DNA from: Bactrocera neohumeralis
Lineage: Eukaryota; Arthropoda; Insecta; Diptera; Tephritidae
NCBI RefSeq assembly: GCF_024586455.1
Contig: NC_065920.1
Span: 10,440,144-10,504,143 of the forward strand
Reading direction: 5' to 3'
DNA: 64,000 bases
The translations under genes and the position numbers were made by a program. The stretch's first letter is position 1. Every line of letters begins with the position of its first letter. Shown one piece after another: positions 47,560 through 59,175 of this stretch. Below the pieces are notes generated by a model. The model saw only the letters and a program-made list of their open reading frames with translations, searched no databases and was not told where the DNA came from.

Positions 47560-48754
47560 GATGGCAAACTATACCCTTGTGCAGAGTATAAAAATGTTAT
47601 ACACATTTAATTTTTCCCATGCACAAACATATCTTAATCAAATATGCATAGGAACTTTAAAGATACATATGTGATTCTTACTATTTCCTTTTATTGCGAT
47701 AAACATATATTGCTCTCTGCAGTGTTCATGCAATATTCCAGCAATGGCAAAAATAAAATCCCACTTCCCGATTCATGGCGAGAAAATTAAATCAAAACGA
47801 AACTGGTCGTAAACTGATTTATACTTTCAATTCTCGCCAGCCAGCACGTAGAGAGCAAACCAAATTTGTATTATAAAAATAATGAAAGAAATTTTATTCT
47901 CCACACCATTTGCGCATATGGAAAAAAGCACTAACACATATATGCGTATATACGCGCTTGCAATGAAATAAAGAAATAGCAACAAAAAGGAAGGCGAAAA
48001 TGTCATGAATTGAAAAAAAAATCTGCTGAAACCGGCTTTTCCACACATTTGCATGCTTTCTATGATAAATCCAATCTGAATTTTATTTTTTGCGTTTGCT
48101 CGTTGCACCACAGTTTTTGGGTCACTTGAGATTAAATGGTGCAGCAAGCAACATTCAACGTCGACGCTGTTTTGGTAAAAGTTCACAATTCAAAATTGTC
48201 ACATAGACACGTTCCTCGGCGACAGGCTGTCAGAAAAGCCAAAAAAGCCACAAAAAAAGAAACAGCATACATTGCCGAGTGTGTGACAGGCATCAGCAAC
48301 AAATCAGCGTGTTATCATTTTTCACTTGCCAAAGTGCATAAAATTTCTAAAGGCGACGACACCCAGCCAAGCGGCACATGGTGGCTAAAGGCGACGGTGC
48401 GACGGGATCAGTAGGCATTGTGCGTATGTTTGTTGATATTTTTACTATACATGTGTATGTATCTGAACAATATCGTGGTCTGCCTGGTTGGATAATATAC
48501 ACTGTATTAGGAGAGTGCATTGTGTTGATGCCGGCGCTTGGTTTAGTTTAGTGTGTGGCATAACTTAGCAAGAGGGTGAGTTCTGAAATTAATTTCGTGC
48601 ACATAAATCCTTAGAATTGCTAGGCTTATAGTGTGTGTGTTTTAAAATGCACTCAAAGTGGTTAGCAGTTGAAAATCGGGTTTTGAAATTCGCCAGCAAG
48701 TTTTCGTTTTACTTCGACGTGAATTTAGACTTAGGCTTCTTTAAGCTCTAACCG
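47560..48754. other. no gene seen
   Basis: AT-rich non-coding DNA. A 92-codon plus-strand frame at 48136-48414 is Lys/Ala-rich, has no family resemblance, and faces an equally long minus-strand frame. I do not call it a gene. Confidence 0.4.
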
Positions 48755-50190
48755 CTTTATATCCTGAACAGCATATATTGCGTAGTTGAAAAAGTCTTTT
48801 TTTATTTTGTCAATAGATGTCGTTGCAGTCGGATATCGTCAGTGCTACCAATCACATTGTGTCATACCATATAGTGTTGGAAAGTTGAGCTTTTAAGCTT
48901 TATTTAACCAAAAAAAATTAAATTTTGGAATTCTGGAGTTAGAGCTGTTCAAAAATGAGTGAAAATGATGCAGAAATTCGCTATATTTTGAAATTTTTGT
49001 ATAAAAAGGTAAGAATGCTACTCAAGTTTACGGAGACGATGCTGTATCAGTTCGTGTAGCACAGCAATGGTTCGCACGCTTCCGTTCTAGAAATTTCGAA
49101 GTGAAAGATGCACCTCGCTCTGGTCGACCTATCGTTGAAAATGGTAACAAAATTATGGAAAAGAGTGACCAGGACCGTCACATAAGCAGCCATGACATCG
49201 CTAAGGATTTTAACATTCATCACCAGACGGTTTTGAACCATTTAAAACAGGCTGGATGCAAAAAGTAACTCGATGTTTGGGTACCACATGAATTGTCTGT
49301 GAAAAATTTAATGGAACGAACTAACATCTGCCATTCTTTACTGAAACGAAATGAAATTGAACCATTGCTGAAGCGAATGATAACAGGAGACGAAAAGTGG
49401 ATCAAATACGAAAATAATGTGCGAAAACGATCATGGTCCAAGCGTGCTGAAGCTCAAAAAATGGTCGCAAAGCCAGGATTGACACCTCGAAAGGTTATGC
49501 TGAGTGTTTGGTGAGATTGAAAAGGAATCTTCCACTATGAGCTGCTCCAGCTTAGTCGAACGATTGATTCTACATTTTACCGTTAACAACTGGTTAGATT
49601 GAAGCAAGCAATCGAAAAAAACGGACAGAACCCATCAACAGAAAGGGCTTTGTCTTCCATCAGGAAAACGCTAGACCACACACATCTTTGATGACTCGGC
49701 AAAAACTGGGAGCGCTTGGCTGGGAAGTTTTGATATATTCACCATATAGCCCTGACTTTGCATCATCGGTGGTCGACCAAAATGGAACATTTTCCCATAA
49801 AGTACATTTGTTCATATATAACTAATCAGCCTGACGAGTTCAAGGAATTTAGCTATGGCTTCTTATCTATCTGCCCGTCTTTCTGTCTGCATATTTGCGA
49901 ACTAATATGCCAGTTTTTGAGCTATCGATTTGAAATTTTGCACACAACCTTTTCTACTCTAGTAGTTACTTCTGGCGAAGAAACCGCTGATATCGGATCA
50001 CTATATCATATAGCTGACATACAAACTGATCGATGAAAATCCAGCTCTTGTGTGGAAAACTTTTTTATTTGACAAGATATCGTCACGAAATTTGGCATGG
50101 ATAATTTTCCAAATCATCTCCATAATTTCCGAACAAATTGTTCAGATCGGACCACTATAGCATATAGCTGCCATACAAAACTGAACCTGA
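48755..50190 (+). repeat. interspersed repeat 'TATACCCTGAACAG', copy split by a mariner
   Basis: The left piece is only TTTATATCCTGAACAGCATA (48757-48776). The mariner follows at once. The repeat resumes at about 49793 with CCCATAAAGTACA, then GACGAGTTC, TTTAGCTATGG, TTTCTGTCTGC, AGCTATCGATTTGAAATTTT, CACTATATCATATAGCTGAC and GAACAAATTGTTCAGATCGG. About 50 bases of the repeat (the GAAGGAAGCG part) are missing at the right junction. Confidence 0.75.
48778..49793 (+). mobile_element. mariner relic of about 1.0 kb, 3' end deleted, nested in the repeat
   Basis: The left end reads TTGCGTAGTTGAAAAAGTC after a TA, the same family as 29673-30190. Plus-strand pieces: NDAEIRYILKFLYKK, ARFRSRNFEVKDAPRSGRP, KIMEKSDQDRHISSHDIAKD, then a stop and LDVWVPHELSVKNLMERTNI. 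Next come ITGDEKWIKYENN (first catalytic Asp), SWSKRAEAQKMVAKPGLTPR, VFHQENARPHTS and YSPYSPDFASS (third Asp). A jump leads to VVDQNGTF. The second motif has Glu where the family has Asp (HQDNARPH). No right inverted repeat is left; the host repeat starts directly. Confidence 0.85.
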
Positions 50191-52299
50191 AGCATGCAAG
50201 GCATGCAAGAGTTTTATTATTCTAACATAAGTCGAATTGCTTTTATTGAAACACCCTTTATCCTTGGTCATACACAAATAATCTACAAGCGCCTCAACGC
50301 TGCCAGTTTGCCATTACTTTTGCTGCATCAGCAACCAGTCAACCTCGTATGCACCCATATTTTCACACACACACCCATACACATGCAGCTACACATACAC
50401 AAAAGCAATACAGCAAAACATGCACATATCTCTAGTATGCTTAAGTGCAGCACAGCCGCTAACTCAAACCAGCTGATTTATCTAAGGACATCAATGCATT
50501 ATGTGAGTGCGCAGAGCGGACAATAAGTGGGGCATCAAATAATGCAAACTGCCAAGCACACATACAAATACGAGTACATACGCAATTCGTTGCTAAGTTC
50601 ATTCATTAAACGGGCACAAACAACAACAAATCCTTTTTGGGCCAAAATGAACGTGAAAGCCAGTATTTGACATAATACGCTCGTCTCGCAAGCGAGCGCA
50701 TAGCCAGCTGTGTTGTTGCTGTTCGCATTGTTATTGCTTTTCTTGCCACCATACAAATAGCTGCTGCCTTTTGTTATTGTTTTCTGTTTTCTGTTTTCAG
50801 CTTTCTTTTTTGCTTTTTTGATTTTGTTGCTGCCATTGCTGGTTATTTGTTATTGCACCAAGCATTGCCATTTGTGCCACATATAGAACATGCTACATAC
50901 AGTATATTTATGCGTGTGGTTGCAAATGCATGCGCTGTGCTGTTGCTGAGGCGGCATCAGCAGTCGCATTAACTTGTCATTTGCATACTCAGCGTATTTC
51001 CAGCTTAACACGCAATTGCGCTTGTGCCTCGTGGCTCACTATGGGTGCATGCAAGCAAGTTGGCAGAATCAGCAAAGACCCTACAGGAAAATACTTACCA
51101 GTGAAACACAATTCTAGTTCTTAAACTAATCAACCTCTTCAGAGTTAGAAAACACATATGTATGTATGTGTGTTAAATAAAGCTGAGCTAGAATTTACTC
51201 AATTAGATTAGTTTGCTGGTAGCAGAAATAACATCTGATCAAATTTGACTCGGACTGTTCCACATACTATAAACTACGCGAAAATCAATAACATTTTTGC
51301 TTAGTTTGGTACAACCTTGCTTTTCTGTTCGTGTCTAGTTTGAACCCTCTTCTTATGTCAATTAATACATTTTCGACAGCTCTCTGTTTACTCTTTTTCT
51401 CCTTCGTCGACTAACGTGGTTTATACTGTACGTTTTATTAATTCCGTACTAGCAGAAAGGTATAGAGAGAGTGTCTTCATACTTTCTAGAAAATTTTAAT
51501 GTTGAATTTGTTTTTAAAATCACTTAAAACTCGAGGTCATAATGACTCCAAACAAAATTTTACAAAACTTAAAAGAGTTATCCAGTGGGAATAGTGCACA
51601 CATATAAAACAACAAAAAAAAAAATCTAACTAAACTAACATTTTAAGAATACAGTGCTGAGGAAAAAAAAAAATTAATAATAATAAATAAATATTAAAAA
51701 TTTTTTGTTTTTAAAATCACTTAAAACTCGAGGTAATAATGATTCCAAATGCATTACAATTTTTATTTTAAAATTTCCTGCAGGTTTTTACAAAAATTAT
51801 GTGCAAGTGTGCCTCCTATTGTATGCATGTGTGCATGCGTGATTGTTTTATAAGCCCTTCAGTAACCTCTGTTCTAGTTTTCGTCTCTTTTCTTTGAGGT
51901 CAATGAGTACATTACATTCAAAAGTTTAGCTTAAATTTGGAATTAATTTTAAATGTCTAAAGATTCTAAGTAACACAACAAAATAATTAATGTTAAATAT
52001 TTATAATTATATTATTTGTCAATAAACTATACATATACTAATGTGCACACTTAAGTGACTCAATTTCTATAAATTACTTCTTAGGTAATCAGCATTTATG
52101 ACTCCAACTCCACAAGTCGTTGTGAGGTCCAAGTGGCCGACATGAGTGTAGATTTATAGCTGGTCAAGGACTGTCCAGTCTGCAGCATTCTGGTAATAAT
52201 TTATGTCACTATAATGACAACAACAACATTAAGTTATCAGATATAATTCACACTTAGCGAAATAGTCGGCTAACACATTGGAGGCACATACTATATGTG
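50191..52299. other. no gene seen; one direct repeat pair
   Basis: TTTGTTTTTAAAATCACTTA followed by AAACTCGAGGT and AATGA(C/T)TCCAAA occurs at about 51506 and again at about 51705 (199 bp apart). From 50240 to 51110 the composition is richer in CACACA and GCTG words. No coding frame can be supported. Confidence 0.45.
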
Positions 52300-53250
52300 A
52301 TTTTACATATGTTGCAGCTATTCGTCTTCTTCTTCTTTACTGGCGTAGACACCGCTTGCGCCTTTATAACCGAGTTAGCAACAGCGCGCCAGGCGTTTCT
52401 TCTTTTCGCAATTTGGCGTCAATTCGAGATACCAAGTGCAGCCAGGTCCTTCTCCACCTTATACCTTCAACGGAGTGGAAGTCTTCGTTCTCTCGAAAAC
52501 TAGTAGCGTCGACTTATTAGATGTTGTCATATACAATATAGCACGACGTTAATAATGACTAACTTATAGAGTTTAATCTTTGTTCGTCGAGAGAGGACTT
52601 TACTTCTTAATTGTCTACTCATCCCGCATTAGCACCTGTTGGCAAAAGTTATTCTGCGTTATTTTTCGAGACATTGGTTTTGGTGTTAATATTTGTTCCA
52701 AGATAGACGAAATTATGAACGACTTCAAGCTATGACAGCTTCTTTTCGTGCTGTCAAAATCAGCTTTGTGTTTCGATCCTCTTTTCATGGCATTTTCCAA
52801 GATTTGGCGCATCGTGAATATCTGGTTAGTTTTTGATTTTCCAGGTCTGAAACCACAATGATTAGGTCCAATCAGTTTGTTGACGGTAGGCTTTAATCTT
52901 TCACACAATGCGCTCGATAGAACCTTATATGCAATATTGAGGAAGCTTATCCCACGGTAGTTGGTGCAGTTTGTGGTGTCGCCATTTTTGTGGATAAGAG
53001 ATAGCACACTTAAATTCCAATCGTCAAGGCATGCTTTCTTCCGTCCCTATTCCCCAAAGAAGCTGATGATTGCTCCTTATCAGTTCTTCGCCACCGTATT
53101 CGAATAGCTCAGCTACCAATCCATCGACTCCCGCCGCTTTGTTCTTCTTCAGACGCGTAATTGCTGTTCGAACTTCTTCATGGTCGGGCAATGAAGCGTC
53201 TGCTTCATCGTCATCGAATGAGGAATCGGATTCACCATCTTCCGGTCATC
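52300..53250 (-). pseudogene. RTE-like LINE, reverse transcriptase and 3' end, copy 2
   Basis: Same family as 46400-47545. In order on the minus strand: the acidic linker, an RRAVxEL-type start with KNKAAGVDG remains, LSLIHKNGDTTNCTNYRGIS, FLNIAYKVLSSALCERLKPT, NKLIGPNHCGFRPGKSKTNQ and IFTMRQILE. Then comes a deletion; then VLSRRTKIKLYKLVI, and at the end VEKDLAALGISN, RQIAKRRNAWRAVANSVIKA and PVKKKKT. The RT active site is deleted, as in copy 1. The C-terminus of the element is kept here. Confidence 0.8.
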
Positions 53251-53533
53251 ATCAGTTTAAATCTTTTCATGGAACGGATGTACTTATTTCCATCTCTCGA
53301 ATGTATTATTTTCATCTCTCGAAAAAAATATATATTAGATGGTACGTAAGATATTACAATGAAAATCGATAATTATTTTACTCATACAAAAAGTAGTGTT
53401 ATTACCAATTATAGGCTCCACCAATGCGATGACTGACTACGGAAGTGATTTTTTAATAAAATTTTGACTATATGTAGCTTGACTAGCCACTTTATATGAT
53501 GTCATTTGTAGGGTTGTGTTAAGATTTTTTGGA

Positions 53534-54040
53534 GTTAGGTAAGGTTAGGTTAGATGGCTGATCTAGAGATCGCACTAGGACGCACTATATTCAGTCCTTT
53601 ATGAATCCATAAAAATTAACTCTTGTGTTCGGTCATATGAGTCAGAAAGCGTCTAGTGGCAATAAAAAATTTCTCAGACATTTAATCCCAATTTCCACCA
53701 GTGCAGTGAGATATCTGAAAGTATGAGCTCCGAAGTTTATAAGCCTAGATCTTGCAAACGCAGGACAATCAAGAAGAAATTGTTTAGATGTTTCCTCCAA
53801 TGCTTGTTCCATAGTTGCTACAGCTAGCGTCCGGTAAGATTTGCAACCTTACAGCATGGACCCGATACGTGATGGTCTGAGAGGGCCCTAAGAACTAGAG
53901 AGTTACTAAGCTTACTAAGAGCAAAGAGCTCAAGGGATGTCTTACGATGGATATTGTGTAAAGTAGGCCTCGCGACAGCACATAAAACGTACGAGCAGAA
54001 GGAAGCCCGAACTCGTTTCCATACTACTGGTATCGGCACT
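53534..54040 (-). pseudogene. probable LINE 3' end with TTAGG-like tail
   Basis: The plus strand starts with GTTAGGTAAGGTTAGGTTAG, the same tail as at 18144 and 27650. The minus strand above it reads SCSNYGTSIGGNI, CVCKI and EKFFIATRRFL pieces, which I read as a decayed zinc-knuckle C-terminus. It is weaker than the other LINE calls. Confidence 0.45.
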
Positions 54041-54059
54041 AGTAGTACGAGTAGTTTAA

Positions 54060-55879
54060 TGAAATAAAAAATTAATTAAACTTTCCAAAAATGTTTAGTA
54101 ATTTAACTTTTATTTCTAAAGGTTCTGTGACTACCAGACAATATTTCAAAGCAAAAATGAGATTATCGCCTATAAAATCAACCGTTCGATCGTAATTGTC
54201 CTAAAAGTAGGCTTCTTAATTAAGTTCGAAAATGCGAAAATTGCCTATACGAAGTGCTAAAATATGTTGGCCTTGAATGCGCATTAAACTTCATGACACA
54301 AACGGAACCCGTCAACAGCGTGCAACGGCTGTGAAAAATAGCCGGTTGAAATGGGTTGAGCTTAAGCGAGCGTAGCGGCAGATATATTCGTAGCAGACAC
54401 TTGAAAAGTCACAGCCTATCAGTTGATCAACGTTGCTGCATATTCACTTGCCACATGACCTTTCGCTCTCTTTTATTTCTCGCATCACGCTGTATGTGAA
54501 AATGTCAAATTTTTCACATTTTTAACCATGCCACACACACACATGCTCGGCGGCGCATATTCAACTGGATGTATATATTCATATATGTGTGTGTGTATGC
54601 TTATGTATGTTTGTATGCGTATGTATACCGGTATTTGTGTGCACGTGTGTAACATTTTCAAGTTGATCCTTCGCATCATCACGTTTTTGCGCCACTTGCA
54701 AAACTTGCCACACTCGCCACTCTCCACACAGTCACACGCCACTCAGCCGTTCATGTGCTGGTGGTGTCTGTTTCCCTGAGGCCTATAAAAATACATGCAA
54801 CCAGTAGTTGACAAGTAATAAATTTTCATTTCCGCTGCGCCACTGCCGTCGCGCTGACTTATTTGGCTTTACTGTTTATGACACTTTTTAACGGTGAATT
54901 TCGTTATTTTTATTAAAGTTGTTTTTCTTTTATTTTTTTAACGCTGCCTCATGCCCGTGTCCTGCATACCAAATATTCCCAGTTATGCATTTCTCTTGAT
55001 GCCCGACATAAATTCCATGGTGAAATGGCAAGTGTAAATTCGGCTGGCTGGACCATGCAATAACACCGACTGATAAATATATTCCTGCTGCTTTTGCACA
55101 CATAAACACATGCATATTTGTATATATATATATATACATATATATGTTTATAGTGTGTCTGTCTGTATGCAGTTGGCGGACATTTCAGCGCCTGGCCTGG
55201 CCTCGGCTTATCACCGGTTTTAAATTGAATTTTGTTGTTTTTGCCATTTTTTCCCATTTTTCCGCCGATCAAATTACGTAAGAAATTTGAGTATCGCCAC
55301 GTAAATTCGGGAAATAAATATTACCACATGCGTGCATAAAAATTAATTGGTTTCATTATTCCAAGTGCAGTAATTGGATAATATCAGCTTCACGTGTATT
55401 TTCGCTCGTTGACGTAATGCAATGTTCATTCCTGTGGCAACAGCGGCGCATAAACAAAGGCATATTCCATATATATTACTACAACTATGATATCATTTTT
55501 AAATAACTATTAATTATAATTACACTACATTACAGTCATTTTGCGACCGTTATGTTAGAGGCTGTTTCTTGCCTCTAATTTTGAGTTACTAAAACCGAAA
55601 ATGATAGTAAAAGTTGCCAACACAATTTTATAAAATAACAAAAATATATGCACGTGATGGACATTTTTTGAGCTCGGTTATATTATTCGGTAGACCCAGA
55701 AAGATGCTATTATTCCATTCCAAAAAGTTCGAAACGTTTTGTAAACTTTAAAATTTCGATTAGCGTGCTGGATGGAATATTCTGAAGGGGTTAACCCAAT
55801 CAAAACTTTTCTGTTATAAAGAATACTTTGTAGTTCTGAAAATATTGTTAATTAAGTTGTATAGAAAAACCAAACTGCC
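54060..55879. other. no gene seen
   Basis: This contains CA/TG-rich stretches (54530-54650), a TA tract (about 55120-55145) and mixed DNA. No coding resemblance. Confidence 0.4.
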
Positions 55880-56637
55880 TGTCCAGTGCGCTGGTGAATT
55901 CGAGAGCCATTGTGTGTTCGTAATGAAGTTCGGAACGTTGTTTATCAGCCATTCTTGGTTCACTCACGCTTTATGAGACGGTGCTGAGTCTTGTTGAAAC
56001 GTCCATGGTTCGCGACCGAAATGTTTGTTTGCCCACGGCTTCAAAGCAGCCTCCAGAACACTTTCCCGATAATATGTCGCATTTACTTTGACGCCAGGCT
56101 CGATGATGACAATTGGAGAGCGCCCATGTGCGGTGACAGCGGCCCAAACCATTATTTGTGGCGAGTGCTGCCTCCTGGTGGCCAACCGATGACTTAGATT
56201 CTCGTATGAACGGTCGGTCAAGTAAACCCTATCGTTTTGAGAGTTTACGAATTGCTCAATTGGAAAAATTTTTTCGTCAGAAAACACAATATTCGGAGTT
56301 TGATCGCTTTCAGCCAAGCCAAGCAACTGCTTCGCTCTCTCAAGTCTTACTTGTTGCTGCTTCGATGTGAGATCATGGGTCTTTTGGAACTTGTAAGGCT
56401 TGACCTTGAGCTCATTTTTCAATATGTGTCGGATGCTGCGGTCGGATATTTTCAGTTCTTTAGCCATTTGATTGGCACTTCGTCGTGGATTTCACTCAAG
56501 TCGCTTCTTCACTTTCCGAACCATCTCACGTGATGTTGCAGTCTTTTGATGACCATCTCCATGGCGTTTTGCGATGCTACCAGTATCATTGTAACGAGTG
56601 ATGGTGCGATAAACAAAAACTTTATTCACATTAAAAA
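55880..56637 (-). pseudogene. Tc1-like transposase relic, copy 2
   Basis: Nearly the same protein as the relic at 1-708. From 56634 downward: NVNKVFVYRTITRYNDTGSI, HQKTATSREMVRKVKKRLE, a stop, NPRRSANQMAKELKISDRSI. Then come LERAKQLLG, FSDEKIF (first Asp), PQIMVWAAVTAHGRSPIV, FQQDSAPSHKA (second Asp), a stop, and VNQEWLINNVPNF. Both stops are TGA (56492-56494 and 55964-55966). In copy 1 the first position is CGA, so a C-to-T change explains it. The start of the protein and the third Asp are missing. The open run between the stops is 167 codons. Confidence 0.88.
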
Positions 56638-56699
56638 CGAATGCTATTTTATAGCTCTATGGTAACTCTAACAATTATATAAAAATAGTTTTTTTTTTC

Positions 56700-57489
56700 T
56701 AACGATACTTTTCATTCTATCGATGCAATATCCCAGAATGTTCCCAATCCCCAGATGTTCTCAATAGGGCTTACATCATAAAAACCAACTGGCTTATTCC
56801 AAAAGATCGATATTTTTATGTTGAAGCCTTGTTTTCGTTGACCTGCTCGTATACGTTGTCTTGTTAAAAAGTAAACGATTTTTGCGGATAACTGTGTAAA
56901 TAGGGTAGCAGATTTTCTTCTAATACATCCTGGTACTCGCAACTAAATATTCATTCAGCAAGCAGGAATGCCAACGGTACTATTATAGAATGCGGCCCAT
57001 ACCATAAGTGAGCCTCCGCCGAAATTGCGCTTTGACAAATATAGCGGCTCTTTTCGTAAATTTCTCCAGTATGCCAAAAAGCCGTCTGGACCATCAAGGT
57101 TGAACTTTTTCTCATCTAAAAAAATCACCTAGGACCAATAGTAAAGTTTCTTTGTAAGCGCATTGTCTACTTTTCCGCAATCTTATTATTCAAAATTTTA
57201 TTTTTCTTAATCTTACCTGTTACCAGTCTTTATTCATGTGATTTCTGGCAAAACTGAGACGAGAGACTTTATTTCATGAGAGGGGCTTTTTGCATTCGCT
57301 CACATACAATGTTGCAATGTTAGGATTTTGTTTCATCACACGCCTAGTTGTTGATGCAGATGCAGAAATTTGATTCCCTCTTTTCACTTTCCATATTGAT
57401 GTCGTTTTATTTGATAACTGTCGACAAATTTCTCTTTCCTGTCGCGTGGCAATACATTTTTTTTCGACCAGTGTAAGTTCTCTGTCCAT
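56700..57489 (-). pseudogene. Tc3-like transposase relic
   Basis: A different Tc family, next to the Tc1-like relic. The minus strand from 57489: MDRELTLVEKKCIATRQERE, the start of a helix-turn-helix, then RLSFARNHMNKDW. Next are VIFLDEKKFNLDGPDGFLAY (first Asp), GGGSLMVWAAF, a decayed second motif with VSRSTKTWLQHKNIDLLEWA-like text, and DVSPIENIWGLGTFWDIASI. In that last stretch the Asp of the third motif stands before the VSPIEN block. Several stops and frame shifts separate the parts. No inverted repeats were found. Confidence 0.75.
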
Positions 57490-57499
57490 AATTTTCTTT

Positions 57500-57929
57500 G
57501 TTATTCAGATACCTTAATAAATTCCGAGCAATGGCCCGATTGGCTTAACTCTCACCATTCAAAGCGCCTATATTTCCCTTCTCTTTATAGTTAAGTATGC
57601 TTTTGCGCGGCATTTTTCAATTAGCTAACACAATTTAATAAAATTAATTCCTAACTCTAAAAAGCGTCGGTATGAGTGTCTTTAGCTATGAAACAAAGTG
57701 TAGTGCAGATAAAGTTTGTTTTCTATTTGGCTTTAAATAGCACGAATTGTTGAAATCATTGCCGGCCGTAGAGACATTTTAAAGAAGATAATTCTGAATA
57801 TTGACTCAGTTGCCACCATTCTACAAGAAAGTGTCTTTCGATCAGAATCAATTGAGGTAATTTTTTCGGTTTCAAGACCCTAAACCTTAAGTTGCAAGTT
57901 ATATAAAAACAATTTTTCCTATATTCTTT
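57500..57929. other. no feature seen
   Basis: AT-rich spacer between the Tc3-like relic and a repeat-like region. Confidence 0.4.
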
Positions 57930-58920
57930 TATGAAACAAATATTTTATTTAGTAAAAAAATTAAACAAAATATGCAGTTACTGAATTCACTCATTTTGAG
58001 AAATTTTGACTTTACTAGACCTGTTAGCCAATCGTTAGCAATACCTCCAAACAAAGGGCGTCTGGCGGTGAGAAAGATTTTTATTATATTCTTGCAACAC
58101 ATTGCTAGATGAAACCTGGTGCACATGATCTCTGCCACTTCAGCTAGGTTGGTACGACAGATGGTCACAATCGATCTATGGCCACGCCTACAAAAAACCA
58201 ATAACCAAAATCTTATAAAGTTCCATAACTGAGCTCCTCAATAAAATACATAACTGTTATTATTACAAATAATTGCATTAGTGAATTGTATCTATGACTG
58301 AACAATTTAAAAAATGGGCGTGGTCTCGACCTTCAACAAATTTAATGTAGCATATATCTTCCAACCGAGAAGAGCTAATTCAACCAAATTTGCCAATTCT
58401 TTCAACACTTCTTACGACGGTGTGAAATTAGGTGGAATCGGTTGATAATCCCGTACACTCATCATATAACGGTTTTGTTAAAAACTACTAAAAAGGCAAA
58501 TATTTAACTGAATGTGCCAAAGATATACATTTTACACCCGAAATGGTACAAAAGGGCTTTATAGAATACAGTATCAAATTTGGACAATGGGCAAATGACT
58601 ATCGACTCTAAGACTAAGCTTGAGCTCAGTATTCATGCATTTTGGCCTAATTAAGACTTGATTTCAATGGCATCGACTTACTTTATGATAAGATTAGTAT
58701 GGGTGCCAGATCACAGCGGAATCGCAGAAAACTCATATATCGAGACTTACTCGACCGATTTTAACCTAATTTAGTACAGTGTGAAATCCGATAAAAATCA
58801 CGCCTACTTCCCATATAACACAATTTTAAATTCCATTTGGATCTTTAACTTTCCGGTATATAATGCAAGAACCAAAAAATGTAACCGGATAGAACTTTGC
58901 ACTAATAGTGCCTTTGACTA
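57930..58920. repeat. repeat-like DNA related in style to the 45420-46330 repeat
   Basis: Phrases such as AAAAAATGGGCGTGGTCTCG, ACGACGGTGTGAAATTAGG, GTGGAATCGGTTGATAAT, CACGCCTACTTCCC and CTTTCCGGTATATAATGCAA resemble those in the long repeat at 45420, but order and spacing differ. A 90-codon minus-strand frame (58201-57929) lies in it and is not supported as a gene. Confidence 0.45.
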
Positions 58921-59175
58921 AAATCGAACCAAAATCATGCAAGCCCCTAGTTAGAGAATATTAGAACTCCAGTTTCTATTGCAAAGTTTTAATCAAAAAT
59001 GTAAGTCAATTGGTCAGATATATAGTAAATTATTACAGGTAGTGGTCGAAAGACTATTCAAAATTTTGACCTTCGACAAAATAACGGCTTCCAAAACAGA
59101 TACCTTTCTTTTTAAATTGCACAAATTATTAAGAAAATCTTACTTTTTCGATCATTACTTGACAAATGTGATATA

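Noticed and set aside
48136..48414. 92-codon Lys/Ala-rich plus-strand frame
   Set aside because: Overlaps an equally long minus-strand frame and has no resemblance to a known family.
51506..51754. LTR retrotransposon flanked by two direct repeats
   Set aside because: The repeats are about 50 bp and 199 bp apart, with no internal coding region and no TG...CA ends.
57929..58201. 90-codon minus-strand frame as a gene
   Set aside because: Lies in repeat-like DNA, with no domain and no flanking structure.
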